From assembly GCA_009664345.1 (NCBI GenBank), contig CP043547.1:3438709-3502708 (forward strand): a stretch of DNA of 64,000 nt. The letters are read 5' to 3'. Every line of letters starts with the position of its first letter. Within the stretch, counting starts at the first letter, position 1. The notes beneath the pieces were generated by a model that saw nothing but the letters and a program-made list of their open reading frames with translations, was not told the origin of the DNA and did not search any database. A program made the position numbers and the translations under genes. Shown here piece by piece: positions 45,284 to 55,437 of this stretch. This DNA comes from Planctomycetales bacterium 10988 (GTDB lineage Bacteria > Planctomycetota > Planctomycetia > Pirellulales > Pb10988).

Positions 45284-46564
45284 GGACCCGGTCCTTTTAA
45301 ACAGTCGTAGACGATAGGTAGCACGACAGTGAGAGATAGGATGCTATTGTACTGAACCTTTCCCTCTCAGGAAAAGGAGTGCAACTCTCAAACGAGCAGA
45401 AGAAAGGACAATTTCCTATTTGGCTTTCCAAGCAAGTGCCGATTGAACGGGGCGAACGCTTCCAGTGATGGCATCCAGAAGTCTAAATAGTATGTTTCTG
45501 GTTGGCTTGCTTCCTTGCTTGAATTCTATGGATTCAACTTTAGGTTGATCTCCAATACCGGGTGCCTGTGGTTAGTCTAATCGGTATAGCCAGGTTAATC
45601 GTTCTAGAGATAAGAGGGTCGCCCGCCCCGTAGCATCCGCAAAGATCAAAAACTCTCTCCTCTAGTTTGATTGATCAAACAATCCTTGTCGAGCGGTTTT
45701 TATTTCACTTTTTATATTTTAGGTTGTTGTTTCCCAATTGTTCGAAAATAACGGGATGCACTTCTCCTTTTTGTCCAAGCTTGGCCGGAATGGGCCAGAA
45801 TATTTGGTAAAAAGGTTTCAGCCCTTCTAGCATGCTCCTTCGCCCTTGGGGGGTTACCTCAAATTGAGGCCGTTCTTCCACCTGGGCCTTACCTAGAAAA
45901 ACCCTCATTTTCTAGGCAAACGTCTTCCTAAGATTGATCTCAAATCGGTGCCTGGTCCCCTGCTATTGAGTTAACGACCGCCATTATCGGGAAATTCAGC
46001 GGATTCCTAGGTGCTTGTTCAGCAATCAAATCGGAGCCTTTTAAATCAATCCCTAGAATCGACAGGCAGTACAACGCGGCCAAAGAAGGCAATCTTTTGC
46101 TCAAAAAAGATTATTTTTAGACCAAGTATCCTAGATTGGCGCGACACTTGCGACATGTAACTCCCGTAGCATTTGGCTAACAACTTCACCAACGACAAGG
46201 CAGAAGCGATCTACTCTCGGAAGGTTTCCGGAAGTTCGCTGCTTTTCCTAGAAAATCGAGCAGATTTTAACCTAGGGATGGAAGAGCAAACGGTCTTTTA
46301 GTTTGAAGTAGAAAACGATAAGAGCCAGGAGTGGATTCACTTGAAACGACCTCCTTCGCTCACCCCTTAGTTCTTTATTTAAAATCTGGATCGAAGGCTG
46401 CTAAGTTAGCCTCCAGATTTCCAGGACTAAGAAGCTCTGACAAAACTGATTCGAGAATGTCTTTACCACTCAAACGCGAGTGTTTTTGCTCCGAATACAG
46501 CGGTTTTGCCTGAGCCTCTAAAATAACTTCCTCAAAAGATTCAGCAACAAGGAGCTATAGCATC
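45284..46564. other. Long gene-poor stretch
   Basis: These 1281 bp contain no gene I can support. A 67-codon minus-strand frame (45705-45908) has a reasonable codon look (FEVTPQGRRSMLEGLKPFY) but no relatives I know, and a 60-codon plus-strand frame near 46331 is weak. No tRNA-like or terminator-like structure was seen. It may hold decayed genes or long regulatory DNA for the genes on both sides. Confidence 0.4.
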
Positions 46565-47455
46565 ATGTCAAAGCCATTACATGTAGTTACCCGAGAGAAT
46601 AAATGGGCCATCAAACGCGAAGGAGAAGATGAAATCCTTTCGAAGTTTGAAACGCAAAAGAAAGCTATCGATGCCGCGAAGGAATTGGCCAAAGAAGAAA
46701 AAGCGGACCTCTTTATTCATCGCTCGGACGGAACCTTCCGCGACCGCATCAGCTATTCGGATATCGATGATCAAACTTCCGAAGAGATGGTTAACGAAGA
46801 CTCCGAAGCCATTGTCACTAAGAGAGCTGGAGCGATCTCGCCAAAAGCGATTGGAGCGGACGATATTCTTCCCATTGCCAGTCGTGTCAGTTGGCCGGCT
46901 CTGTTGGCAGGGCTTGTCATGACCCTCACTGTTTACATTGGAACGGCCATTCTTGGGGTTTGTTTGACGCTCTCCTTGGCCAGCATTGCCAGTGCGGAAG
47001 TGTTGACTGTTTTCGCCGGGGTTTGGTCGGCCTTGAGTCTCCTGCTGGCGATCTTTATCGGGGGCTTTGTGGTCAGTCGCATGACCGTCGGCGAGACCGA
47101 ATACGAACCGTTAATCTACGGGGCTCTCTTGTGGGGACTCCTGTTTGCCGTCATGCCGATTATGGTTTCTTTAGGGATGGACCTGGGCTTTGGCGAAGTG
47201 AATTTGACCCAAAGTGTCATGACCGCCCCGGAAGTGAATCCGCAAGATTTGCAAGATGCCGGACTCACTGCTGAACAAGCTGAAAAAGTCAACGAAATGT
47301 TCTCTGGAAATAACGAAGCCAAAACCTATCTTGGCACCACCGGAGCAGCTTGGATGACCTTTGTTTGTATGTTGCTTTCGCTCTTTACCTCCATGGCTGG
47401 AGCGATCACCGGAGCTGGTCCTCAGGTCCGCCTCCTTACCGGTGAAGAAGTCTAA
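46565..47455 (+). CDS. DUF2188-membrane fusion protein
   Basis: A 296-residue protein. The first 70 residues are a DUF2188 domain (HVVTRENKWAIKREGEDEIL, then a KAIDAAKELAK helix and FIHRSDGTFRDRISYS). After a linker there are four hydrophobic segments (VSWPALLAGLVMTLTVYIG, a second around residue 140, a third LLLAIFIGGFVVSRM, and a late one TFVCMLLSLFTSMAGAI). The combination suggests a small integral membrane protein with a cytoplasmic sensor-like domain; function unknown. The ribosome site AAGGAGC precedes ATG 46565. Confidence 0.75.
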   Translation: MSKPLHVVTRENKWAIKREGEDEILSKFETQKKAIDAAKELAKEEKADLFIHRSDGTFRDRISYSDIDDQTSEEMVNEDSEAIVTKRAGAISPKAIGADDILPIASRVSWPALLAGLVMTLTVYIGTAILGVCLTLSLASIASAEVLTVFAGVWSALSLLLAIFIGGFVVSRMTVGETEYEPLIYGALLWGLLFAVMPIMVSLGMDLGFGEVNLTQSVMTAPEVNPQDLQDAGLTAEQAEKVNEMFSGNNEAKTYLGTTGAAWMTFVCMLLSLFTSMAGAITGAGPQVRLLTGEEV

Positions 47456-47498
47456 CCAATAACGTCTGTTTAATACAATAAAAACTGATAAACAATAG

Positions 47499-47536
47499 AA
47501 AACCCTTCAGTCGAATTTCGATTGAAGGGTTTTTTC
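47499..47536 (+). terminator. Rho-independent terminator
   Basis: The 11-bp stem AAAACCCTTCA (47499-47509) and TGAAGGGTTTT (47523-47533), then T residues, ends the transcript of the DUF2188 gene. Confidence 0.9.
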
Positions 47537-47718
47537 TTATAGAATGATAGGTAAATAAATTAGTTTTAAATATTCGCTGACAAAATGATAAGTTATTTAA
47601 TAGAATATCTGTTTTGAAACAACTTTTTGATTGTATGTGAGAAAAATTTAGTTTACGATTTCCAAAGCACTTCTCTGGAAGAGAGTGTTGATTTTTAATT
47701 GACAGGAGTTTTCTTCCT

Positions 47719-48657
47719 GTGGAATTAGAAACGGTAGGAAATCAAGTCTTGTTCAATCGTCTCCTGAGTCATGACGTTCCGCTCTTTTTAGATGGGGCCA
47801 ATGGTACCGAATTGGAACGTCGCGGGGTCACACTCACGTTGCCGTTGTGGTCCGCGGCAGCCATCTACGATCACCCTGAATTGATTCAAGAAATCCATCG
47901 CGACTACCTCTCCAGTGGTGCCCATCTCCTTACAGCCAATACTTTTCGTACTTCTCCTTATGCCTTAAGAAACACTCTACTGGCGGGGAAAGCTCAAGAG
48001 TTAACTCGACAGGCCGTGAACCTTGCCCGGCAAGCTATTCAGACATTTCGGGAAACCCATACGCCGACCAGCCATCGACCTCTCCTGGTGGCCGGTTCGA
48101 TGGCACCTTTGGAAGATTGTTATCGTCCGGAGCGGGTCCCGTCAGCTTCAGCCCTGCACTTGGAACACCGCAAGCATGCCGAAAACCTAGCCGATGCCGG
48201 AGTGGATTTTATTCTCGTTGAGACTCAAAACAATCTCGCCGAGGCGCAGCAAGTCACCGCAGCGGCCTTGGCAACGGGGAAACCTGTCTGGATTAGTTTT
48301 CTTTGTCAACCGACCGTTCCCTTGCGATTTCTCTCCGGAGAGCCTCTGAAACCCTTCCTTCATGAGATTCAGGGCCGTGGCGTGCAGGCGATTTTGTTGA
48401 ATTGCTGTGCGGCCCCGGTGATGAACAAATTGGTCGAAGAGCTGAAAGTTAATTGTATTGTCCCTTGGGGGATTTATGCCAATACCGCGGCCTTATTGGA
48501 AGATGGCACTTGGCAAGACACGCCTGCGGTGCAACCGGATCGCTACGCGGATTGTGCCGAGCATTGGCAACAACTCGGTGCGAGTATCCTCGGCGGCTGC
48601 TGCGGCACAACCCCCGATCATCTCCAAGCCGTCGTTCAACGGTTCCAACGACCTTGA
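47719..48657 (+). CDS. Homocysteine S-methyltransferase
   Basis: A 312-residue member of the Hcy-binding family. Start region FLDGANGTELERRG, then LTANTFRTSPYAL, VETQNNLAEAQQ, LLNCCA and the C-terminal GGCCGTTPDH, the Cys pair that with the earlier Cys forms the zinc site. It methylates homocysteine to methionine, with S-methylmethionine or a similar donor (donor inferred). The start is GTG 47719, with AGGAG at 47704-47708. It ends about 97 bp before the TAXI gene. Confidence 0.9.
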   Translation: MELETVGNQVLFNRLLSHDVPLFLDGANGTELERRGVTLTLPLWSAAAIYDHPELIQEIHRDYLSSGAHLLTANTFRTSPYALRNTLLAGKAQELTRQAVNLARQAIQTFRETHTPTSHRPLLVAGSMAPLEDCYRPERVPSASALHLEHRKHAENLADAGVDFILVETQNNLAEAQQVTAAALATGKPVWISFLCQPTVPLRFLSGEPLKPFLHEIQGRGVQAILLNCCAAPVMNKLVEELKVNCIVPWGIYANTAALLEDGTWQDTPAVQPDRYADCAEHWQQLGASILGGCCGTTPDHLQAVVQRFQRP

Positions 48658-48754
48658 AACCGCGCAAGGCCCTGTCGCTTGAATTGTCGAGGAAAGGACA
48701 GTAGAAATTGCTACATCTCTCTGGTTCTCCTTCCTCTGCGTTTCCTGACAACCG

Positions 48755-50122
48755 ATGAAAAGCAAGATGCAACTCTCTTATCTAGAACGCTATCAACGGC
48801 GTCGTCGTTGGATGGCGGTCGGTTTTACGATTCTGTTTGCAATCCTCGTGGTGATCTATCTTTGGTGGATGGGGCCAGGGCCTCCTCGCGAAATCACCGT
48901 TGCCACCGGACCCGAAGGCGGGGCCTATCGCGCCTTTGGCAAAGAATATCAAACCCGGCTGGAAGCGATGGGCTTGCAAGTGAAGCTCATCGAATCACAA
49001 GGTTCCCTGGAAAATATTCAACTTTTAAAAGCAGGCAAGGCGGACTTGGCGTTTGTCCAAGGCGGGACGGTTGGCGATGGAAAAGGAATTCAGCCCCCTG
49101 CGGAAGCCGAATCGCTCCGAGGAATGGCGGCGTTGTTCCTCGAACCGGTCTGGGTTTTTCATCAGCAGGATTTAGCGTTTGAACGGCTGGATCAGCTGGA
49201 AGGCAGGAAGATCGCCATCGGCCCCAGCGGAAGTGGAACAGAGGTCGCCGCGCGGCAGCTCTTGCGTGCCAGCGGGGTCATGCCGGAAGAATTTGAGCCG
49301 TTGCAACTTCAATTGTCAGAATCCGCGAAGCAGCTCATTGAGGGAAAAATCGACGCGGCCATCTTCGTGGCATCACACCGTAGCCCCTTGATTCAGGAAT
49401 TAGTCCGTCAAGAAAATCTCGCCCTCTTGGACTTTCGCCGGGCACAGGCCTATACCCGAAGATTGAGTTATTTACAAACCGTTCATCTCGGCGAAGGGCT
49501 TTTTGACCTGGAGGCCAATGTTCCTGATCGCGAACTGACACTCGTTGCCCCGGTGGTGGAATTTGTTTGTTTAGAGAATCTCCATCCTCGGGTGGCCGAG
49601 CAAGTGTTAAGAGTTTCGCAAGAGTTACATTCGCCAGGGAGTTTAATTGACCCACCAGGTAAATTTCCCACTCTCGACGGAGTTGATCTTCCGGTACTCG
49701 TGGCGGCTAGAAATTATTTACAATCGGGCGAGTCGTTACTTTCTCGTTTGCTTCCCTATCGTGTCTTGATTTGGGTTTTACGTTTACAAATCTTTTTACT
49801 TCCACTGTTAACCTTGTGGATTCCCTTTGCAAAATTTTTACCTTCCATCCTTCAATTCCGCATCAAAAATCTTTTAAAGATCCACTATGGAGCGTTGCGT
49901 GAAGCGGAAACTTTAATTGAAGAAGCAAAAACGCCTGAGGAGTTAGAAACAAGAATTGAAGACCTGACACAACTCCGTGAAGAAATGGAACGGCTCAGTC
50001 GCAAAGTGCCCGGTTATTTACAACGAGAAGTTTATCATTGGCGTTTACATATTGCCTTGGTTCATGACCAAGCTGTACGCCGATTGGAAGAATGGAAGGT
50101 GAAAGAAACGGAAGAGAACTAA
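48755..50122 (+). CDS. TAXI-family TRAP solute-binding-like protein
   Basis: A 455-residue protein. One N-terminal membrane helix (about 20-40) is followed by the TAXI fold: VATGPEGGAYRAFGKEYQTRL, then GSLENIQLLKAGKADLAFVQGG in two parts, and GPSGSGTEVAARQLL. A second hydrophobic segment (about 335-365) and a coiled coil (EAETLIEEAKTPEELETRIEDLTQLREEMERLSR read as repeats) follow. The extra C-terminal helix and coiled coil are unusual for a TRAP binding protein, and no TRAP permease gene lies nearby. It may therefore be a sensor or an anchored binding protein. Confidence 0.8.
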   Translation: MKSKMQLSYLERYQRRRRWMAVGFTILFAILVVIYLWWMGPGPPREITVATGPEGGAYRAFGKEYQTRLEAMGLQVKLIESQGSLENIQLLKAGKADLAFVQGGTVGDGKGIQPPAEAESLRGMAALFLEPVWVFHQQDLAFERLDQLEGRKIAIGPSGSGTEVAARQLLRASGVMPEEFEPLQLQLSESAKQLIEGKIDAAIFVASHRSPLIQELVRQENLALLDFRRAQAYTRRLSYLQTVHLGEGLFDLEANVPDRELTLVAPVVEFVCLENLHPRVAEQVLRVSQELHSPGSLIDPPGKFPTLDGVDLPVLVAARNYLQSGESLLSRLLPYRVLIWVLRLQIFLLPLLTLWIPFAKFLPSILQFRIKNLLKIHYGALREAETLIEEAKTPEELETRIEDLTQLREEMERLSRKVPGYLQREVYHWRLHIALVHDQAVRRLEEWKVKETEEN

Positions 50123-50556
50123 GCTGTCCCTGCTTCGGCAAGTTCCGAAGTGCAATTCGGACAACGAGTCGCATTTTTATCAATCACCGTCTTACAATAG
50201 GGGCAATTTTTCGTCGTCGAAGGAGGAGGCGTCTCCGCTCTTTTCATTCTGTTTATTTGTCGAATTAACAAAAAGACGGCAAAGGCCACAATGATAAAAT
50301 TAATGACGGTGTTAATAAACAGCCCGTAATTTAACGTGACGGCTTCCGCCTCTTCCGTCTTTTGCTTCAATATAAGCGAGAAGTCTGAGAAATCGACATT
50401 CCCCAGCAATAGCCCCAGCGGTGGCATCATCACATCATTGACAAGTGACGTGACAATTTTATTGAAAGCCCCGCCGATAATAATTCCCACCGCCAAGTCG
50501 ATGACATTTCCCCGAACGGCAAACTCTTTAAACTCATTGAAAAATTTCAAAGCCAT
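50119..50556 (-). CDS. mscL: Large-conductance mechanosensitive channel with zinc-ribbon tail
   Basis: A 145-residue MscL. N-terminal helix FNEFKEFAVRGNVIDLAVGII split at the GNV turn, first membrane helix, a short loop, the second membrane helix FINTVINFIIVAFAVFLLIRQINR in two parts, then a C-terminal CPYCKTVIDKNATRCPNC zinc ribbon of about 28 residues instead of the usual helical bundle. MscL releases solutes on osmotic downshock. ATG 50556 was chosen; a GTG at 50565 is also in frame. Its stop overlaps the stop of the TAXI gene (convergent, 4 bp). Confidence 0.93.
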   Translation of the reverse strand: MALKFFNEFKEFAVRGNVIDLAVGIIIGGAFNKIVTSLVNDVMMPPLGLLLGNVDFSDFSLILKQKTEEAEAVTLNYGLFINTVINFIIVAFAVFLLIRQINRMKRAETPPPSTTKNCPYCKTVIDKNATRCPNCTSELAEAGTA

Positions 50557-50672
50557 CGATTCCACCGTTTTTTATTTTCAACGATTCAATATTTAACTAT
50601 TGAAAGAGTATCTTCACGGAGGAAATTGGACAGGTGAAAATTCGAACGCTTCGTCGATAGAGTCAGAGTTTT

Positions 50673-52115
50673 CTATCGCCAGAAGCGATTGCCATTTAAT
50701 GAAGAAGGCATGGTAACCGGCGGAGAAACGACAGTCTCGGGCTTGGAAGTGCGAGGCGAAGTTTCGGTTTCCGGCTTCGATGCACTTCGAGGCAGATAAA
50801 TCGAGCCCGGTTGCTGGGGCGGAGCGGGCGAATTTTCATCCCATTCCAAGATCATCTGTTGAGCCGGTTGCGGGGGTTGCGGCCGAGCGGATTGGCTTGA
50901 TTCGGCCGGTGTGTAAGGTTGTTGTGAGGGAGCAGGTCGAACCGCCGGATTGGCGACCGGATAAGGATTATTGCTTTCGCGGGAAGAGGCGATTAACTCC
51001 GGGTCCATTTGACGAGTCCCTGCTGGATACCAGCCATCATTGGTATCTCGACGGTGGTTGTCTGTTCGCGATGCCATCGAAGAAGGTTGCGTTGCTTCAG
51101 CAAGACGAACCCCGCCGGAGTTTGGTTCTTGCGGAATGCGGATCACATTGCCACGGCGTTGATGAGGTTCGGTGCTGGCGACTTCCACTTGCGAAGTCTG
51201 ACGAATGGCACTGGGGAAGGAAGAGGAAGCGTCCGATTGTCCGGCAAAGCGTTGACGGGTCGGATTTGCTACCGGCTCGGCTGCCGCCAAGGTATGGCCT
51301 GGGCAAAGATCACCCGGCACCGGAAGGGGCGTGCCGCGGCGAACCCATTCGAGCCAGTTTTGTTGTAAATTGCCTAAACTGGTGTATCCATAAAATTGTC
51401 CCGTCGCACGGACCCAATTGTCATCTTCCAGCCCACTCGATAAATACTCAATAAACTTTTTCTTGCCTCCTTGGTCCACAAGAAAACGCGTTAACGCATA
51501 CCCTTGGGAATAAAGCGGCAAGACATCGCGAGGATACGTCTTCATGGCAAACATTTTACTAAACGCGATGCCACGATTTGTCTTGAGAAATTCAACAAGC
51601 ATCCGTTCTTGCTTGGCCTTTTCGACCGGATGTTCAACCATGGTGCAAGAACCTTCATCGGCCCAACGCGGCAGCGGTTGACGGAAGTGCGTGGCGAAAA
51701 TCGTATGCGTCACTTCATGCGGCAATACCGAGTCAAGCACCCGCTCAGGCGTTCCTTGAATCGACATCTGCCAGCCAAAAACTTCGCCGTTATGGAAGTT
51801 GAAACTCGTCACGCCGCCGGCTCCGAGATTCGGACCGACTTGGACGGTAATCGGACAAGGGCGAGCCCAACGACGTTCAAAGCGATAGCCCAACCATTCC
51901 ATGGCGAGTTCGTTCCGATACTGTTCTGCCATGTCTCCGACTTGCTTCGCAAATTCAGCGGTCGGAGCCGTGACAACAAAGTTCGGAGTTCGATAGCTTG
52001 CCCCCATCAAACAAAGTAGAGGAAGCAAACAAACAAAGCTTCCTGCACGTTGCAGAAGTGAAATTACGGGGCGAAGGTTCCCATGTTGGGCTGGTTGCTG
52101 TCGTCGAGCTTCCAT
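50673..52115 (-). CDS. Gluzincin-type metallopeptidase-like protein with Pro-rich tail
   Basis: A 480-residue protein with an N-terminal membrane segment or signal (LLQRAGSFVCLLPLLCLMG). Residues about 40-290 form a peptidase MA-like domain with the zinc motif HEVTH and, 24 or so residues on, WADEG with the third zinc ligand Glu. Residues 290-480 are a Pro/Ser/Gln-rich low-complexity tail, probably extracytoplasmic and flexible. Substrate unknown. ATG 52115 precedes the hydrophobic segment; a longer open frame is likely not used. Confidence 0.75.
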   Translation of the reverse strand: MEARRQQPAQHGNLRPVISLLQRAGSFVCLLPLLCLMGASYRTPNFVVTAPTAEFAKQVGDMAEQYRNELAMEWLGYRFERRWARPCPITVQVGPNLGAGGVTSFNFHNGEVFGWQMSIQGTPERVLDSVLPHEVTHTIFATHFRQPLPRWADEGSCTMVEHPVEKAKQERMLVEFLKTNRGIAFSKMFAMKTYPRDVLPLYSQGYALTRFLVDQGGKKKFIEYLSSGLEDDNWVRATGQFYGYTSLGNLQQNWLEWVRRGTPLPVPGDLCPGHTLAAAEPVANPTRQRFAGQSDASSSFPSAIRQTSQVEVASTEPHQRRGNVIRIPQEPNSGGVRLAEATQPSSMASRTDNHRRDTNDGWYPAGTRQMDPELIASSRESNNPYPVANPAVRPAPSQQPYTPAESSQSARPQPPQPAQQMILEWDENSPAPPQQPGSIYLPRSASKPETETSPRTSKPETVVSPPVTMPSSLNGNRFWR

Positions 52116-53133
52116 GCTCTTGCCTGTCCAAATAATGTGCGGAATAAAAATTTTGCGAGAGATGATCGTTGGTTGACAACCGGATATCTTTCCCATTGCC
52201 GTGTCAGGATTGGAAGTCTTTTCCAAAGTCCTTTCAGGTCGTGATCACATCAATCGCAAATCTGAGACCACTCGGTCAATTTCAAATCAAACGATTGTCC
52301 TCGGTTTGTCCTAACTCTTGATTCGATTCAACTTTAAAAATTTAAAGATTGATAAAGTGTCAGAAAGTCGTTTGAGGAAAATTTACCTTTCTTCCTAAAA
52401 AAAGGAAAAAAGACTTCAAGAACATAGCCACTTCCGCCGAGTCGGCCTAGATCGAATTTTCCAATTCCCATCGCGGTCAATAGGGAAAGGTAGGAGAGAT
52501 AGTGAACAAAGTAAATCGTTTGTTACTTCTCTAGTTTCCGGGGTAGCCTCTCTTTTATCTCAATGGATTCCCAGCTTGTTTATTTTGTTAGAAAATATCA
52601 AAGTCTGGAAAGTTAAGTAAAAGAAAAGGTTTTGGCGAGGTTTCTATTGCGAGTTCCCAGCAGGACCCGCTTGATACAAGAAAGCCGTAAATCGCGACTT
52701 CCTGATATATCTGTTCGAACGTTGAGAACCGAACCTTTGGTGAAATTCGGATCCTTCGCAAAGTCAACCGAATTAATAAGTTAGGACTAGCATGTAGTGA
52801 TAGCAGGTGTTGTAGTGGCAGTGATGGCTGAATTGATTTTGGCAACTGAATCGCTTGTCTGGGTTATCTGGCTTCCGGACCAGATCGTGTTCGGTTTTCG
52901 GTGTTCCGTGTTCGGTTTGATCGAGTGAAAATGTGTTAAGTGGGAAATGTAGAGGTGAGTTTATTTATTAAGAAAAGGGATCTGGATAAAAGAAAGAAGT
53001 AAAGAGAATAGAATAGCAAGCTTTAACTGGAATGGATTTGTAGAACGATCTTCGATTTTGTAGAAAAATTTTTGGTAGAGGAGCATGGAAAGGGTTGCTC
53101 TTATATATAGAAAAAGATCTGACAAATAAAAAT
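52116..53133. other. Gene-poor stretch with tandem-like short repeats
   Basis: In 1018 bp between the metallopeptidase and priA no gene is supported. Around 52888-52918 a run of near copies of TTCGGTTTTCGGTGTTCCG occurs, probably local slippage. AT-rich DNA with short T and A runs precedes the priA stop. No terminator hairpin of note was found. Confidence 0.4.
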
Positions 53134-55437
53134 TTAGAGCATCGACATGGGATCGATATCAATAATCCATTCGACATCGTCGGGAAGCGATTTTTCGCGA
53201 TCCATTTGTTCTTGAGCCATTAAGAGAGTGTCGCGGAGTTCTTGTTCCTCCTTGGATTGTAATTGTAAATTATACCGAAATTTGTCTCGGAGCTTGGTAA
53301 TCGGGGCGGGGGCAGGGCCGAGAAGGCGAATGGTTGCCCCGACGGTTTCGGCGGCTTGTTCGTACTGTTGTTTTAAATATTCCCCCATGCGGGCGACTTG
53401 CTGTTCTCGGGGGCCTCGCAGAATAATACGGACCATCGTTCCGAACGGGGGGTAGTTGAGGGCCTCTCGCAAAGGAAGTTCTTGATCGGCAAAGGCAAAG
53501 TAGTCGTGCCGCGAAGCCGCTTGAATGGCGGGGTGTTCGGGCGAATACGTTTGCACAAAGACCCGACCGCCGCGATCTCCGCGACCGGCCCGACCGGCGA
53601 CTTGTGCCAAAAGTTGAAAGGTCCGTTCCGCGGAACGAAAGTCCGGCATGTGAAGCGCCAAGTCGGCATTGATCACCCCCACCAAGGTGACATCGGGAAA
53701 GTCCAGCCCTTTGGCAATCATCTGCGTTCCTAAAAGGATGCGGATTTTTCCCTCGCGAAAGGCGGCCAAAGCCCGTTGATGGCTCCCCGGAGCGTGCATC
53801 GTATCCGTATCCATCCGCAAGCAGCGATAATTCGCAAACCGTTGCTGGACTTCCTTTTCCAACTTTTGCGTGCCTAGCCCGGAAAAGCGAATCCCTCCAA
53901 AGCCGCACGCCGCACAAGTTCGTGGCACCTTCTCCTCATGATCGCAATAATGGCACAATGCCACGTCATCCTGACGGTGGTAGGTCATTGCAATATCACA
54001 ATGATTGCAAGTCAAAACCTCCCCACACGAGGGGCATTGAATATGCGTCGAATACCCTCGACGATTGAGCAGAAGAATGACTTGGCCGCCCTTTTCTAGC
54101 TCCCGCTCCATCTCTTGAGCCAGCAATGGGCTAATCGCTCCGCTGGCAGATTTTGAGGCCGAATCCCTTCGCAGGTCCAAAATGCGAACGGTCGGAAGCG
54201 GACGATGATGAATCCGATGAGGAAGGGTAAGTAATTGATATTCCTTGGTTTGTGTTCGATGCCAGCTCTCCAGCGAAGGAGTCGCGGAACCCAAGACAAG
54301 AGGGATTTTCTCCATCCGCGCCCGTTGAAGAGCAACTTCGCGGGTATGATAACGGGGGGCATTTTCTTGTTTGAAACTCGTTTCGTGCTCTTCATCCATC
54401 AAAATCAGACCGAGATGCGGTGTCGGGGCGAAAACCGCACTGCGAGCGCCCACCACGACCGAGACTTCCCCGGAAGCGATTTGTTCCCAATGCCAATGCC
54501 GTTCGGCGTCACTCAGATGGCTATGCAAGACAGCGACTTGCGGAAATCTCGCCCGAAAACGCTCCACGGTTTGCGGCGTCAGGCTGATTTCAGGCACCAA
54601 GACAATCGCCTGCCGCCCGAACGTGAGGACTTCCTGAATCGCCCGAATATAGACTTCCGTCTTGCCACTTCCAGTGATGCCATGCAGCAACAAAGTGGCA
54701 GCTTCGCCTGCGTGCAAAGCTTTGACAATTGCATCCAGGGCCGTTTGTTGTGCCGTATTTAAAGGCAGGTTCTCGACTTGCGGCGAAGCGGCCACTTGAA
54801 CAGATTGCGGAGGAGTCCGTCTTTTTTCCGTCTCCACCAAGCCTTTTTTTATCAAACTATTGATAGGAGCTTGTGTACTCCCAATCGTGCGAGCCAACTC
54901 CTGGGTGGTGATGGCGGAATCGCTTTCGACCAAAACCTTCAAGGCTTTGGCCTGTTTGAGGGGGAGTTTGAACTTCTTTGCCTTGCGGACTAAGGCCCGA
55001 ACTTCATCATTCACATAGACATATTTGGCGAGCCGCGTTCCTGCTTGCGTTCTAACTCCTGCGGGGACAACGGTTTCCAGCACTTGTCCCCAACTGCAAA
55101 GGTAACGCTCGGCGATCCACCGCGTGAGGCGAATCATCGCGGGAGAAAGCAGGTCCTTCTCGTCCATCACCCGCGAAAGATATTTGAGCTTCCGTTCGCC
55201 GACTTCTTTGGTTTCAATTTTGACACAATAGCCAATGACGGGACGGTTTCCGCGACCGAGCGGGGCCTCAACTCGGCGGCCTGGCCGGATCGATTCCAAG
55301 TACGGCTCCGGGACGAGATAATCAAATTCACCCTCCAACGGACCGGGAAAGACAAGCGTAGCGACCAACGCCTCGGCGGCATCATCGGCCTCCCAGGGGG
55401 CATCTTCGAATAAATGTCCCTGTTCTCCACTCATCAA
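53134..55437 (-). CDS. priA: Primosomal replication restart helicase
   Basis: A 767-residue helicase. N-terminal DNA-binding domain, then the Walker A GITGSGKT (within LLLHGITGSGKTEVY), DEEH box MDEEHETSF, and a zinc-binding region of Cys pairs CPSCGEVLTCNHCDIAM with CHYCDHEEKVPRTCAACG. Helicase motif V/VI QVAGRAGRGDRGG follows. Full length for PriA. It rebuilds the replisome at stalled forks. Confidence 0.96.
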   Translation of the reverse strand: MMSGEQGHLFEDAPWEADDAAEALVATLVFPGPLEGEFDYLVPEPYLESIRPGRRVEAPLGRGNRPVIGYCVKIETKEVGERKLKYLSRVMDEKDLLSPAMIRLTRWIAERYLCSWGQVLETVVPAGVRTQAGTRLAKYVYVNDEVRALVRKAKKFKLPLKQAKALKVLVESDSAITTQELARTIGSTQAPINSLIKKGLVETEKRRTPPQSVQVAASPQVENLPLNTAQQTALDAIVKALHAGEAATLLLHGITGSGKTEVYIRAIQEVLTFGRQAIVLVPEISLTPQTVERFRARFPQVAVLHSHLSDAERHWHWEQIASGEVSVVVGARSAVFAPTPHLGLILMDEEHETSFKQENAPRYHTREVALQRARMEKIPLVLGSATPSLESWHRTQTKEYQLLTLPHRIHHRPLPTVRILDLRRDSASKSASGAISPLLAQEMERELEKGGQVILLLNRRGYSTHIQCPSCGEVLTCNHCDIAMTYHRQDDVALCHYCDHEEKVPRTCAACGFGGIRFSGLGTQKLEKEVQQRFANYRCLRMDTDTMHAPGSHQRALAAFREGKIRILLGTQMIAKGLDFPDVTLVGVINADLALHMPDFRSAERTFQLLAQVAGRAGRGDRGGRVFVQTYSPEHPAIQAASRHDYFAFADQELPLREALNYPPFGTMVRIILRGPREQQVARMGEYLKQQYEQAAETVGATIRLLGPAPAPITKLRDKFRYNLQLQSKEEQELRDTLLMAQEQMDREKSLPDDVEWIIDIDPMSML

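Noticed and set aside
45705-45908. 67-codon minus-strand frame
   Set aside because: Codon use is plausible but no homologue is known to me and no promoter or ribosome site is clear; kept only as part of the gap note.
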